A stretch of 56,624 bases of DNA from an uncultured Clostridia bacterium (GCA_947631965.1 CANRNL010000016.1:1-56624), one strand, 5' to 3'. Positions 40,001-48,265 are shown, counted from the stretch's first letter. Notes: generated by a model from the sequence alone, not told the origin. Translations and numbers: made by a program.

Positions 40001-42334
40001 TCGGCGAATGTGTATGCGTACGCAATGGCAGGCATGGACAAAACGGCTGTAAGCAGTGTTTCACGTCAGCTCACGGTAAAGGACAACGCCGTGTTTGACA
40101 CGTCGGGCGGATACGATTCAAGCGGTATAGCAATATGGGACGGCTATGATGTGGTAACCGAGGATAACGCATCCGTTATCGCCAAGGGCGGCGTGATTTT
40201 GTACGGAAACGCGGAGACGGTGCCGGGAGCAATCCGTGCGTCGGGTGAAAGCACGGTTGAAGTGGAATGTAACTATAACGGCGACGGCAACAGTGTATTG
40301 GATTGGGGTATCTTGGGCGCGTCGGGAACAGGCAACGGTCTGTCGGAGGACGACGCGGCTCGGATTTATGTTACGGATAACGCGAGCGTATCGGCATACA
40401 CGGTTGCCGAAAACGGCGGTGCGGTCAGCCGCGCGAAGGCGGCGGGCGGCGTAAGCGCCGTAGGCGGCAATGCGAGGGGGGACCAAGGCGCGCTTGAGTA
40501 CAAGGACGATGCGTATGTGCTCGCCGGCACGGACGACAACGCGAATTACGTTCTGTTCAAAAGAGCGGCGGCAGACTATCCGCTGTATTTCGACGGCGAA
40601 ACGAGTCAGCTTTACAAAACGTGCGATTTCAATTTCGACCAGGAGACGGGCGATGTAATAAATGTAACGTATTCCGACCCGATTGAAGTTCCGGGCGCTA
40701 AGTGCGAAGGAAATAAACTGACGCTCACCTCCGATTTCCAATTCTATACGGACTATATGGACGGATTGTATCTCGGCAATGACACAACTCTGTACGTTCC
40801 AGAGGGTGAAAGCCCGACAATCTGCGGCGGCTTTTCCGGTCTTGTGCTGGGTGCCGGTATCGGCGGCAGCTCCGGTATATACTGTATGGGAGGCAATACT
40901 CTCGAAATAGACGGCAGTCTTGAGGTTATAGGCTACGGCGGAACAAACATAAGCAGCTGGGGTATTGTAAATTCCACTAAAAATAAGCCGCTGAATATAA
41001 CGGGTAAGGGCAGTCTTACCGCGCGCGGCGGAGATATTGTGTATGACGAGACTTTAGGGGAATCGAGAGGTGACAGCGCAGGAATAGTCAGCTACGGCGA
41101 CCTTAACATATCTATTGCCGAGTTAAATGCTGTCGGCGGCGAGTCCTACAATATTTCCGACGGTATAATCGCGGACTATCCGAGCATGGAGCCTCGTGCA
41201 ATCACAATAAGCGGCGGCGCGAAGGTCAGTGCGAAAAGCGGCAGTGGCAATATTAGCATGGGCTGCGCAGCTAACAGTATTGTAGTAAAAGACAATTCGA
41301 GCCTTGAGGCAACGGCTTCGCAGGCGGAGTATTCTTACGGACTTGTGATTTTTAACTGGGAAGATTACGGCGACGGAAAAATTGAGCTTTCGGGCAGAAG
41401 CTCTGTTGCCACAGAAGCGCTTGATTTAACTTACGGCGTAGGAGTTATCGGTTTGGAAAATCTTAAGACTGTACCCGTAAAGATGGATAATGGCAGCACA
41501 TTTACGGCGGAGGGTGCTATGAGCGCTTCCGCGTCGGAGCTTAGCGGCGTTACAGCCGTATCGGACGGCAAGACCGTGACATACGACAGCGAAAAGTCAG
41601 GTTACGTTGACGCGGACGGCAATATCGTAAAGAAAATATCCTTCGTTTCGCAAAGCTCCGGCAGCGGCAGCGGCGGAAGGTCAGGCTCAGGCTCGTCCTC
41701 TCCCGCACCGACCGCGACGGTGGAGCCGACAGACGCGCCGCAGGCTACGAGCGCTCCCGAAGCTACAGACAAAATCGAAACGAGCGAGCTTCCGTTTACC
41801 GACGTCAGCTCGAATGACTGGTTCTACGGCGCTGTTTCGGCGGTATATCACGAGGGATTTATGAACGGAGTAAGCAATACCGAATTTGCGCCCGACGAGG
41901 AACTCACGCGCGGAATGTTAGTTACCATAATAGGACGTATGGGCGGGGCGGAAATGTCGGCGAGCGCGGCGTTCGCCGACGTTGACGAGGACGCATACTA
42001 TTCTCCGTATATCGCGTGGGCGGCGGAAAACGGCATAGTGAACGGCTTTGAGGACGGCACGTTCAGACCCGACGAAAGCGTAACGCGCGAGCAGACCGCG
42101 GCGATACTTTACAGATATATGCAGCATATCGGAATTGACGTGTCGGCAGGCGAGAACACGAATATATTGAGCTATGCAGACGCGAACGAAATAAGTGAAT
42201 ATGCAATACCCGCGATACAGTGGGCTTGCGGAGCGGGAATAATGAAGGGCTATCCCGATGGTACGCTCGCTCCCGCAGCCGGTATAACTCGCGCCGAGCT
42301 TGCAACGATGATAAGCGCTGTCGCTCTGATATAA
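37028..42334 (+). CDS. giant SLH surface protein with about four repeat modules
   Basis: The 1768-residue product starts MKHAKKLLSLFLALAMTAS, a signal peptide ending near TFAA. The start is fixed by GGAGG eight bases before the ATG. It has about four modules of 330-370 residues starting near nucleotides 37277, 38413, 39535 and 40570; the last is close to the modules of the preceding giant (LYFDGETSQLYK, GNKLTLTSDFQFYT, LYVPEGESPT). Each module is rich in short Gly/Asn/Asp/Ser turns, suggesting a beta-helix or similar stack. A Pro/Thr linker and three SLH repeats (about 1590-1768) end the protein. No enzymatic motif is seen, so it is probably structural or adhesive, displayed on the wall beside the protease protein. 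Confidence 0.85.
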   Translation: MKHAKKLLSLFLALAMTASFSPLMTFAAPTLRPFINGLSSEYKGGIDEIHWGDTDWGAFENIDWEGAADKTADELAALFDETKFNVITTDSILSFESDEGAFYSHEGSEVDLSELSYDIGKITFPEGDTVIISSAKETFNLIGETTLNIPDGSSVMVIDAYQAEPQEEDVEPTVIDSDTTLNINTNETGNLAAVAFNSGTFSSCGIYAGNLNVYGTGTVASYGGKAEFQSLGVCADYSIGVKSASLVGVGASSGEGSIGIMADNKLNGTGTVSAADDAVIIGAGGISAYYSYGICTANTEARNNSSIYMCGAKVDGMTDHFPSVGLMIGTTDERTRTITADNNSNIFACGRGEGSVGIGELYVSNAENPDAEFGGVRIAIDDSVSDNPKSNVTAYGDTAAYMQSTTGTVDKSKFKEPTGSVNALGREDIDKSATNIVEFNTEKHTYTYGSSNATYIEFTKGETADYSLYYNTADSSFYKSYDEINGYSDKVESVAGATGDGENLTLTSDFKFYTSADLGLVLPEYTDINVNEGEQPTIIAGSLTENAFTAGIYSMKGCYLRIDSGSKVGALHVSGGYGNNKDSFGIYSDGIVNISGNGILECIAGCVNVSDGFHQSVGIYARRNVLISDTLVLADGGRVYADNEGAYGESIGMLSGAFDASEENDSVSDGIGTYGDAYVSASATGGSRNVLSVGCITSYLLASGNSELVLNTYGESMTAIALGIKLNAGSGIDIIDSASVSGKASGGDVSYGMSEIWLDNKEDNGAKRIAVNIYDDGSMEFEGDSLAIAATRRMFGSIDVTDGEGNTLTYDGDYIGYVNSEGKPAQRAVIKGRPDADYAIYYSEETGFRKNNKDGDVLTALPEGLSADGNTVTLNDVSFSTTAGCALIADGGVTLNIPENSRAALSAADETPVDSENPEASNVFGVELFGDSVIQADGALSVAANGIGRTFGLATYGNLTVKGKGEVIAAEFFGADHSWALMSTDNITVEDSANVYAYAMAGMDKTAVSSVSRQLTVKDNAVFDTSGGYDSSGIAIWDGYDVVTEDNASVIAKGGVILYGNAETVPGAIRASGESTVEVECNYNGDGNSVLDWGILGASGTGNGLSEDDAARIYVTDNASVSAYTVAENGGAVSRAKAAGGVSAVGGNARGDQGALEYKDDAYVLAGTDDNANYVLFKRAAADYPLYFDGETSQLYKTCDFNFDQETGDVINVTYSDPIEVPGAKCEGNKLTLTSDFQFYTDYMDGLYLGNDTTLYVPEGESPTICGGFSGLVLGAGIGGSSGIYCMGGNTLEIDGSLEVIGYGGTNISSWGIVNSTKNKPLNITGKGSLTARGGDIVYDETLGESRGDSAGIVSYGDLNISIAELNAVGGESYNISDGIIADYPSMEPRAITISGGAKVSAKSGSGNISMGCAANSIVVKDNSSLEATASQAEYSYGLVIFNWEDYGDGKIELSGRSSVATEALDLTYGVGVIGLENLKTVPVKMDNGSTFTAEGAMSASASELSGVTAVSDGKTVTYDSEKSGYVDADGNIVKKISFVSQSSGSGSGGRSGSGSSSPAPTATVEPTDAPQATSAPEATDKIETSELPFTDVSSNDWFYGAVSAVYHEGFMNGVSNTEFAPDEELTRGMLVTIIGRMGGAEMSASAAFADVDEDAYYSPYIAWAAENGIVNGFEDGTFRPDESVTREQTAAILYRYMQHIGIDVSAGENTNILSYADANEISEYAIPAIQWACGAGIMKGYPDGTLAPAAGITRAELATMISAVALI
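41701..42330 (+). repeat. linker-SLH segment, copy 2
   Basis: This is the partner of 35221-35850 at a constant 6480-bp offset. Here the coding frame stops just after the third SLH repeat, whereas in copy 1 it continues into the DUF3089 domain. Confidence 0.85.
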
Positions 42335-42374
42335 AATAAGCAAATCCGCTTAGCAGAGAAAAGGAGTATTCAGA

Positions 42375-43979
42375 ATGAATCCTAAACTCAAACCGAAATT
42401 AAAATCAAAATTCAAGGCGTTTGTTGCGGCACTCATCGTGGCGGCAGTAATCTCGCCAACCGTGTATGCGCAGGATGAAAATATGTATATATGCGCGTAC
42501 TATGATGACGGCGGCGTGCTTGTGGACGCGCAAGCCTTCAACGAGAGCGAGCTCAGAAGCGTGCTGGACTCTCTTGCGCCCGAGAATGCGGAGAAAGCGA
42601 AACTGTTTCAGTGGAACGACACCCTGCAGCCGGTAGGCGAGCTTATAGTGTCTGATTACACGAGCGAGGCGGACCACGAGTTTGAGAACGCGGAAAACAC
42701 CTTCAAGGCTCCGAACGTCACGTCTGAGATGCACACAGCCGAATTTTGGTGCGGCAAGAAAAATTGCTCGACCGAGCCTATTATGTCGGGCGAAGAAATT
42801 GCCGAGCTTAACCGTGCGATTTTGGATAAGCCCGAAACGAACACCAATGACCTTTCGGCAATCGAAGGAACATATAACGGCGTTGAGCTTGCGGCGCTTA
42901 ACGCGAATTTTGAGTCGCCCAAGGGTATGTACTTAAACGGCGAATCGGTTCCCGAAAGCTATTACGAGGATATGCGCAAAAATATACGCGGCTCCCGCGT
43001 GACCGAGAATATGCCCTACAAATACGGCTTCGCGGTCAACAGAACGGTTATGAAGGCATACCCGTATGAGGATTATCTGTCAGACGACCCAAGCGACCCC
43101 GAATGGGATAATTTCGTGTCGAGCGCGGTAGCCGTAAACGAGCCGCTCGTGTTGCTGTTTACGACCGCCGACGGTAAATTCACAATGGCTAAAAGTCAAT
43201 GCTGTTCGGGCTGGGTGCCGACGGCGGACATAGCCGTTTGCGCCGACAAGTCGGAATGGGAGAAGTACAGAAATCCCAAGGATATTCTTGTTGTAACGGG
43301 TGAAAAGGTATATCTCGAATCGAGCGCGGACGCGGATTTGAACGAAAAATTGCTCACTATGGGAACGGTTTTGCCGCTTATTACCGACGAGAATACCGGT
43401 ATAGTCTCTTACAGATTGCCGTGGGGCAATTATGTTGTAAAAATGCCCGCGAGAAAGGCTGACGGCAGCTTTTACCAAAAGGATGCGCTTATTCCCGCCA
43501 ACCGCGACGTGAACGTCGGTTATCTTCCGTATACGTCGGCGAATGTCGTTACGCAGGCGTTCAAGTCGCTCGGCAACCGTTACGGCTGGGGCGGTATGAT
43601 GAATTTGCAGGACTGCTCGGCATATGTGAGAGAGGTTTATCTCTGCTTCGGCTTGGAGATTCCGAGAAATACGACGTGGCAAACCGAAATTCCGGCGGAC
43701 GTTACGAATATGTCAAATATGACGGAAGATGAAAAAATAGGCGTGCTGAACACGCTTCCCGCAGGCGCGATACTGATTTTCCCCGGACACGAGATGCTCT
43801 ATCTCGGCGAGGACAACGGGCTTTACTATACGATAAACGACATAAGCTCGCTCGTGCAGCCCGACCGTCCCGGCGTGATTGTAAAGCCGAGGAGCGTGGT
43901 CGTGAACGATTTGTCGACCCTCCGTGCCAACGGTTCGACCTGGCTTGAAAATCTCAGCCACGCCGTGGTCATAAAATAA
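42375..43979 (+). CDS. secreted SH3 and NlpC/P60 cell-wall peptidase
   Basis: The 534-residue protein has an N-terminal signal peptide ending near VYAQ. The middle part (about residues 230-375) fits tandem bacterial SH3-type domains that often precede NlpC/P60 catalytic domains. The C-terminal part is NlpC/P60: GNRYGWGGMMNLQDCSAYV holds the catalytic Cys414, and IFPGHEMLYLGED the catalytic His472. Such enzymes cut gamma-D-Glu-diamino-acid bonds in peptidoglycan peptides. It starts 40 bp after the second giant gene with an AAAGGAG site and precedes a D-Ala-D-Ala dipeptidase, so wall turnover is a shared theme. Confidence 0.88.
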   Translation: MNPKLKPKLKSKFKAFVAALIVAAVISPTVYAQDENMYICAYYDDGGVLVDAQAFNESELRSVLDSLAPENAEKAKLFQWNDTLQPVGELIVSDYTSEADHEFENAENTFKAPNVTSEMHTAEFWCGKKNCSTEPIMSGEEIAELNRAILDKPETNTNDLSAIEGTYNGVELAALNANFESPKGMYLNGESVPESYYEDMRKNIRGSRVTENMPYKYGFAVNRTVMKAYPYEDYLSDDPSDPEWDNFVSSAVAVNEPLVLLFTTADGKFTMAKSQCCSGWVPTADIAVCADKSEWEKYRNPKDILVVTGEKVYLESSADADLNEKLLTMGTVLPLITDENTGIVSYRLPWGNYVVKMPARKADGSFYQKDALIPANRDVNVGYLPYTSANVVTQAFKSLGNRYGWGGMMNLQDCSAYVREVYLCFGLEIPRNTTWQTEIPADVTNMSNMTEDEKIGVLNTLPAGAILIFPGHEMLYLGEDNGLYYTINDISSLVQPDRPGVIVKPRSVVVNDLSTLRANGSTWLENLSHAVVIK

Positions 43980-44010
43980 CATACTAATCTAATCAAAAGG
44001 AGATGTTAAT

Positions 44011-44772
44011 ATGTTCAAAAAAATACTTAAATTAGCCGCTTTGCCGATAGCGGCAGCGGTGCTGTCGTCCTGCGTCGCGCCCGGCACAAAGCCCATACCG
44101 AGCGGCAGCATAGCTCAGACCGAAAGCGCGGTATCGGTCGATGCGTCGGATTTTGTTTCGCTCGCCGAGGCGGTTCCCGACGTAATACTTGAAATAAGGT
44201 ACTATTCCACCTACAATTTTGTCGGCGACAGGATTGACGGCTACGAAGAGCCGTGCGCACTTATGACAAAGGAAGCCGCAACCGCGCTGAAAAAAGCATC
44301 GGACGACGCGGTTGGAAAGGGATATAGGCTCAAAATTTATGATGCGTACCGACCGCAGACCGCCGTTAACAACTTCATAGAGTGGGCGGAGGATACCGAC
44401 GACACGAGAATGAAGGAGTATTTCTATCCAAAGCTCGACAAGTCGGTGCTGTTTGAACAGGGCTATATCGCCGAAAAATCAGGTCACAGCAGGGGCAGCA
44501 CGGTGGATTTGACACTGTTTGATATGAGCAAGGGAAAAGAGCTTGATATGGGCGGCACGTTCGATTATTTCGGCGAGCTTTCCCATCCCGATTACGTCGG
44601 CGACCTTACTCCTGAGCAGATACAAAACAGAAACATTTTAAGAGATATAATGGTCGAGAACGGGTTTAAGCCGCTCGACACCGAGTGGTGGCACTTCACG
44701 CTTGCGGACGAGCCTTATCCCGACACATACTTTGACTTTCCGGTAAGCGGCGACTCTGTTGAAACACGCTGA
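44011..44772 (+). CDS. D-alanyl-D-alanine dipeptidase lipoprotein (VanX/DdpX family)
   Basis: The enzyme hydrolyses D-Ala-D-Ala. The 253-residue product has the zinc-peptidase motif SGHSRGSTVDLTL (His and Asp ligands), the catalytic Glu and third His ligand in TEWWHF, and the conserved arginine in YDAYRPQ. It carries a lipoprotein signal with the box LSSC, so it acts outside the membrane, unlike cytosolic VanX of vancomycin operons. No vanH or vanA lies nearby, which argues for a DdpX-like role in peptidoglycan turnover or D-Ala recovery rather than glycopeptide resistance. Confidence 0.92.
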   Translation: MFKKILKLAALPIAAAVLSSCVAPGTKPIPSGSIAQTESAVSVDASDFVSLAEAVPDVILEIRYYSTYNFVGDRIDGYEEPCALMTKEAATALKKASDDAVGKGYRLKIYDAYRPQTAVNNFIEWAEDTDDTRMKEYFYPKLDKSVLFEQGYIAEKSGHSRGSTVDLTLFDMSKGKELDMGGTFDYFGELSHPDYVGDLTPEQIQNRNILRDIMVENGFKPLDTEWWHFTLADEPYPDTYFDFPVSGDSVETR

Positions 44773-44782
44773 ACGAGTATAA

Positions 44783-44817
44783 AAACACAGACCTCACATT
44801 ATGTGAGGTCTGTGTTT
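44783..44817. terminator. bidirectional terminator, 17-bp perfect stem
   Basis: AAACACAGACCTCACAT and its exact reverse complement meet around one central base at 44800, so about five bases form the loop. T-rich sequence follows on both strands. It separates two convergent genes. Confidence 0.9.
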
Positions 44818-44834
44818 GTTATTAAGCTGTTTTG

Positions 44835-45761
44835 TTATTCAAGAAATGTATCGCGCAAGGCGTTTATGTCGTTATCCGTTAAGCCAAGACCGTCGGCGAG
44901 GTAATTTTCAACCGTGCCGTACTCCGCTTTAACGCTGTCCAGTGCAGTATTTAAGAAGTCCTCATATACCGCCGCGGCTGTTCCGACAAATTCCTTTGTC
45001 TCTTCCTCGTTAAGATTAAGCTCCGCCGCTCTCGCCTCGCTCTCTGCGATTAAGTCCTTGTACGAGTCGTTCGTCAGCAGGTAGTCCTGCATAATTGTTT
45101 CCTCGTCCGCGCCGAGCGCGTACAAAAGCAGTACGGTAGCCATTCCCGCTCTGTCTTTGCCCTGCGTGCAGTGCCATAGTACAGCCTCGCCGTCGCCGAC
45201 GGTGAGCAGCTTATCGAAAAACTCTGAGTATGACTTTTTGCCCTCGTCGGTCAGGAGCATTTTTGAATATATCGTTGAAAGCCCTTTGTGCTTTGCGAGA
45301 GTTATGTATGTCTGCTCGGGGTCGTTCGTCTTGCGCGCTTCCATTATAGCAGCCAGCGTTTCCCCGTCGTACAGCGACGATGTGAACACCGGCAACCATA
45401 CGTTTTCCGCGCCCTCGACCTCTTTGTCGGGCTGTGCTTCACGCTCCGAGTCCATTCTGAAATCAAACACATACTTTAAATTATACTTTTCGGAAAGCGT
45501 TTTCGCGCCCTCGTCCGTGAGCGTGGACAGCGCGGCGCTCCTTAAAAGCACGCCGTCCTTTACCTTCCGACCGTCGGCGCATATGTAGCCGCCGAGCTGA
45601 CGCGCGTTGCTTACCCCGTCAAGCTCTATCGCCTGCGTTTCGAGCGAAACGGTCGGAGGCTGTTCTTCTTTTTCGGTCGCCACACCGCCCGAACACGCGG
45701 CGGTCAAAGTAACCGAAGCCGCAGACAAAACCGTTATCGCCTGCTTTATTATATTATTCAT
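44835..45761 (-). CDS. tyrosine-phosphatase-like lipoprotein
   Basis: The 308-residue product belongs to the Y_phosphatase3 (tyrosine/serine phosphatase) family. It has a lipoprotein signal with the box LTAAC, the N-terminal motif SNARQLGGY typical of the family, and the active-site loop HCTQGKDRAGM (HCx5R with Cys and Arg intact). It is therefore probably an active, membrane-anchored, extracellular phosphatase acting on phosphotyrosine, phosphoinositide or similar esters. It is oriented against the surface-protein genes and is the last gene before the composition change. Confidence 0.9.
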   Translation of the reverse strand: MNNIIKQAITVLSAASVTLTAACSGGVATEKEEQPPTVSLETQAIELDGVSNARQLGGYICADGRKVKDGVLLRSAALSTLTDEGAKTLSEKYNLKYVFDFRMDSEREAQPDKEVEGAENVWLPVFTSSLYDGETLAAIMEARKTNDPEQTYITLAKHKGLSTIYSKMLLTDEGKKSYSEFFDKLLTVGDGEAVLWHCTQGKDRAGMATVLLLYALGADEETIMQDYLLTNDSYKDLIAESEARAAELNLNEEETKEFVGTAAAVYEDFLNTALDSVKAEYGTVENYLADGLGLTDNDINALRDTFLE

Positions 45762-45870
45762 TTGATAATCCTGCTGTTATTTATGGACTAACAGCCTAAA
45801 AACCTTGATATTATGCGATTTTTGGCTACTTTGAGCCGATGTTTTTTAAAACAATTTAATAAAAAAATCT

Positions 45871-45918
45871 AAAAGCGTGTTTACTTTGCTCATTGCGAGC
45901 TAATGTGGACACGCTTTT
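45871..45918 (+). terminator. hairpin with T-run at the edge of the A+T-rich element region
   Basis: AAAAGCGTGT (45871-45880) pairs with ACACGCTTTT (45909-45918), with an inner GCTC/GAGC stem (45888-45900), followed by more T. It could be a terminator or an attenuator in front of the first element gene. It also marks the composition border. Confidence 0.65.
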
Positions 45919-45950
45919 TTGTTGCCCGATTTCGGGACGGAGGTAAAAAA

Positions 45951-46190
45951 ATGTACGATAAAAATTATGAACTGCTTGCCGATGCAATTATTGTTCAAGC
46001 AGCAAAAGATTACAGACGGTCAAAATCCGTATCGGTCAGAAACGAAATTAAATGTTTTTTTCTCTCGGAGTGGTTCGCTTGTTTAACAAATACAGACGGT
46101 CATAAGCTGTTTAGAAAATTAGAGCAGGAACGAGATGGAAAGAAAAAGCATCGAGGAAAGGAGGTTTACGATGTCAGTATTCAGAATTGA
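45951..46190 (+). CDS. small element-associated protein of unknown function
   Basis: The 79-residue product starts MYDKNYELLADAIIVQAAKDY after a good GGAGG-type site. It is helical and basic, with FFLSEWFACLTNTDGHKLF in the C-terminal half. Proteins like it commonly sit just upstream of the initiator-like helix-turn-helix gene in Clostridial ICEs; I do not know their function. The gene overlaps the next one by 20 bp, which suggests translational coupling. Confidence 0.7.
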   Translation: MYDKNYELLADAIIVQAAKDYRRSKSVSVRNEIKCFFLSEWFACLTNTDGHKLFRKLEQERDGKKKHRGKEVYDVSIQN

Positions 46191-47057
46191 GAAAAACAAA
46201 AATTACACGGTTATGTCAAATCATCATCTGAGAGACAATGAATTATCGCTCAAGGCAAAAGGACTATTATCTCAAATGCTGTCCTTACCGGAAAATTGGG
46301 ACTATACCCTTGCGGGGTTATCACGCATAAACAAAGAGAGCGTCGGTGCAATCCGTACCGCCGTATGGGAGCTTGAAAAAGCCGGATATATTACGAGGCG
46401 GCAGGGACGCGACAGCAAGGGCAAAATGACAGCCATTGAGTACACCATATATGAGCAACCCCAGCCGATGACATCACCGCCGACATCGGATAATCCGATA
46501 ATCCGATATTGGAAAACCCGATGTCGAAAAATCCGACAACGGATAAATCGACATCGGAAATCCCGACGTCGGAAAACTCAACACAATTAAATAAAGATAA
46601 AACAAATAAAGAAAAATTAAATACTGATTTAATTAAATATCCATCTATCAATCAAAGAGAGCAAGCTCAGGAAATTCGATGGATAGATAGATACAACAAA
46701 AACACAGAGCATATTAAAAATAATATTGAATACGATACTCTTGTTTACAGCTATGACAAGGCGGTTATTGATGAAATAGTTTCCGTAATGGCGGAGGTGC
46801 TTACGATAGACACCCCGTACTACACCATAGAGAAAAAGCAGTACCCGACTGAACTTGTACGGCAGAGATTTCTTGAAATTGATTACAGTAGGTTAGAGGC
46901 TTTTATGCTTGAATTTTCGCGGCGCAATGAAAAAATCCGCAACACAAAAGCCTATCTTATAACTTCACTGTTCAATATACCCGCAACGGCGGAAACAAAC
47001 TTGTCGAATATGGTGAAAAACGATTTATACGGCAACGGAGGGAGGCGGCAAGAATGA
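46171..47057 (+). pseudogene. helix-turn-helix replication-initiator-like protein, frameshifted by an 8-bp duplication
   Basis: The N-terminal frame (MSVFRIEKNKNYTVMSNHHL onward, after GGAGG) is an initiator-like winged helix-turn-helix domain and ends early at 46590 after a nonsense Arg/Lys-rich tail. The C-terminal part of the same kind of protein (DUF6017-like, rich in NP/TSE then helical, to LSNMVKNDLYGNGG) is open in another frame from about 46500 to 47057. At the junction GATAATCC is present twice in tandem (46489-46496 and 46497-46504). Removing one copy restores one continuous frame of about 292 residues. The gene is thus broken, or slips at this repeat. A truncated HTH protein of 139 residues may still be made. 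Confidence 0.85.
46489..46504 (+). repeat. 8-bp tandem duplication causing a frameshift
   Basis: Two copies of GATAATCC stand head to tail and are followed by GATATT. Eight is not a multiple of three, so the second copy shifts the frame of the initiator-like gene. Confidence 0.9.
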
Positions 47058-47176
47058 TTGGCATAATTACAGTGTTTACAATAGGTGCTATAGTTGGAGC
47101 AATAACCATATGCTGTTGTGTTGCTGCGGGACGTGCAGATAAAGCCGCAGGGAACATAAACAGTAAATTTCAATGA
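47054..47176 (+). CDS. DUF3789-like small membrane protein
   Basis: The 40-residue product starts MIGIITVFTIGAIVGAITIC, one transmembrane helix, then CCVAAGRADKA and a short polar tail. The helix followed by an AAGRAD-like motif is the pattern of DUF3789 miniproteins found in Clostridial conjugative elements; function unknown. Its ATG overlaps the stop of the preceding frame (ATGA), after GGAGG, so it depends on translation of the C-terminal part of the broken gene. Confidence 0.7.
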   Translation: MIGIITVFTIGAIVGAITICCCVAAGRADKAAGNINSKFQ

Positions 47177-47214
47177 ATATAGCATATATCTCAAGCGAAA
47201 CGGAGGTGATAACA

Positions 47215-48099
47215 ATGCCGACAAAGAAAAAACAGTCAACTTCCAACCAAATCACGGAAATGAAGATTACGGAACTGCATCCATTCAAAAATCACCCATT
47301 TAAGGTTTTGGATGATGAGCTCATGCAGCAGACAATAGACAGCATTTCACAAGTGGGAGTGCTTTCCCCTGCTGTTGTTCGTCCAAGTCCAAACGGTGAC
47401 GGGTACGAAGTCATATCGGGGCACCGAAGACTTCATGCCTGTGAAGCAGCAGGGCTTGAAACAATGCCCGTCATTGTCAAAGACCTAACGGACGATGAAG
47501 CAATAATCTTTATGGTGGACAGCAATTTGCAAAGGGAAAATATACTGCCGAGCGAACGTGCGCTTGCGTACAAAATGAAGATGGAAGCCCTAAAACATCA
47601 AGGAAAACGAGATGATTTAACTTTCCGACAAAATGTCGGAAAGTCGTGGACTGTTGAAAAGCTGTCGCAGGATACAGGCGAACACCCAAGGCAAATTGAA
47701 AGATATATCCGTCTTGCAAGCCTTGAACCGGAACTTTTAGAAAAGGTTGACAGTAAAGAAATATCATTTACCCCTGCCGTGGAGCTTGCGAGCCTTTCGC
47801 AAGAAGAACAGCAGGGTTTTTTAGATGCGATGGAATATTCGCAAAACGCACCGTCGTTATCCCAAGCGCAGCGTATAAAAAAATTAAGCAAAAGCGGCAA
47901 ATGCACGGTCGAAGCTATGCGGGAGATTATGTCGGAGGAGAAGAAAAGCGACCTTGATAAAATCACAATAGAACCTGACGAAATAAAAAAATATTTCCCG
48001 CGTTCATTTACACCAAGCCAAATGAAAGACACGATTTTGAAGCTTTTGGACAATTGGTTGAAAAACAGAACAAAGAAAAGAAATACAGAGAGGAGCTAA
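47215..48099 (+). CDS. ParB/RepB/Spo0J-type partition protein
   Basis: The 294-residue protein has a ParB N-terminal domain with ISGHRRLHACEAAG (the CTP-binding GxRR-type motif) and NLQRENILPSERALAYKM, then a central helix-turn-helix part (VEKLSQDTGEHPRQIERYI). It is expected to bind a parS-like site and load as a clamp. No ParA is encoded next to it, which is unusual for a partition pair; solitary ParB proteins occur on mobile elements. A CGGAGGTG site precedes the ATG. The C-terminal tail is short and basic. Confidence 0.9.
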   Translation: MPTKKKQSTSNQITEMKITELHPFKNHPFKVLDDELMQQTIDSISQVGVLSPAVVRPSPNGDGYEVISGHRRLHACEAAGLETMPVIVKDLTDDEAIIFMVDSNLQRENILPSERALAYKMKMEALKHQGKRDDLTFRQNVGKSWTVEKLSQDTGEHPRQIERYIRLASLEPELLEKVDSKEISFTPAVELASLSQEEQQGFLDAMEYSQNAPSLSQAQRIKKLSKSGKCTVEAMREIMSEEKKSDLDKITIEPDEIKKYFPRSFTPSQMKDTILKLLDNWLKNRTKKRNTERS

Positions 48100-48103
48100 A
48101 CAA

Positions 48104-48265
48104 ATGAGCAAACAATTATGTCCCAAATGTAAAACAGGAGCGGAGAGCTATAAGCTTGATCCGAAAAGTGAGGTGTGCCCGTATTTACAATACCATAACG
48201 GTAAGAGCTGTCCATTCTTCTCTCCCATTGAAGAAAGTGAGGTGAATGACGATGAAGGAGTTTGA
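48104..48265 (+). CDS. small Cys-rich (zinc-ribbon-like) protein
   Basis: The 53-residue product starts MSKQLCPKCKTGAESYKLDP and has cysteines in CPKC, VCPY and SCPFF, which could bind one zinc. It starts four bases after the parB stop region, following GAGGAGCT. Its 3' end overlaps the next gene. Such miniproteins are frequent between parB and DUF3846 genes in Clostridial ICEs. Function unknown. Confidence 0.65.
   Translation: MSKQLCPKCKTGAESYKLDPKSEVCPYLQYHNGKSCPFFSPIEESEVNDDEGV

Noticed and set aside
44011..44772. Vancomycin-resistance (vanX) interpretation of the dipeptidase
   Set aside because: There is no vanH, vanA/B or two-component system nearby, and the protein is a lipoprotein, whereas resistance VanX is cytosolic.
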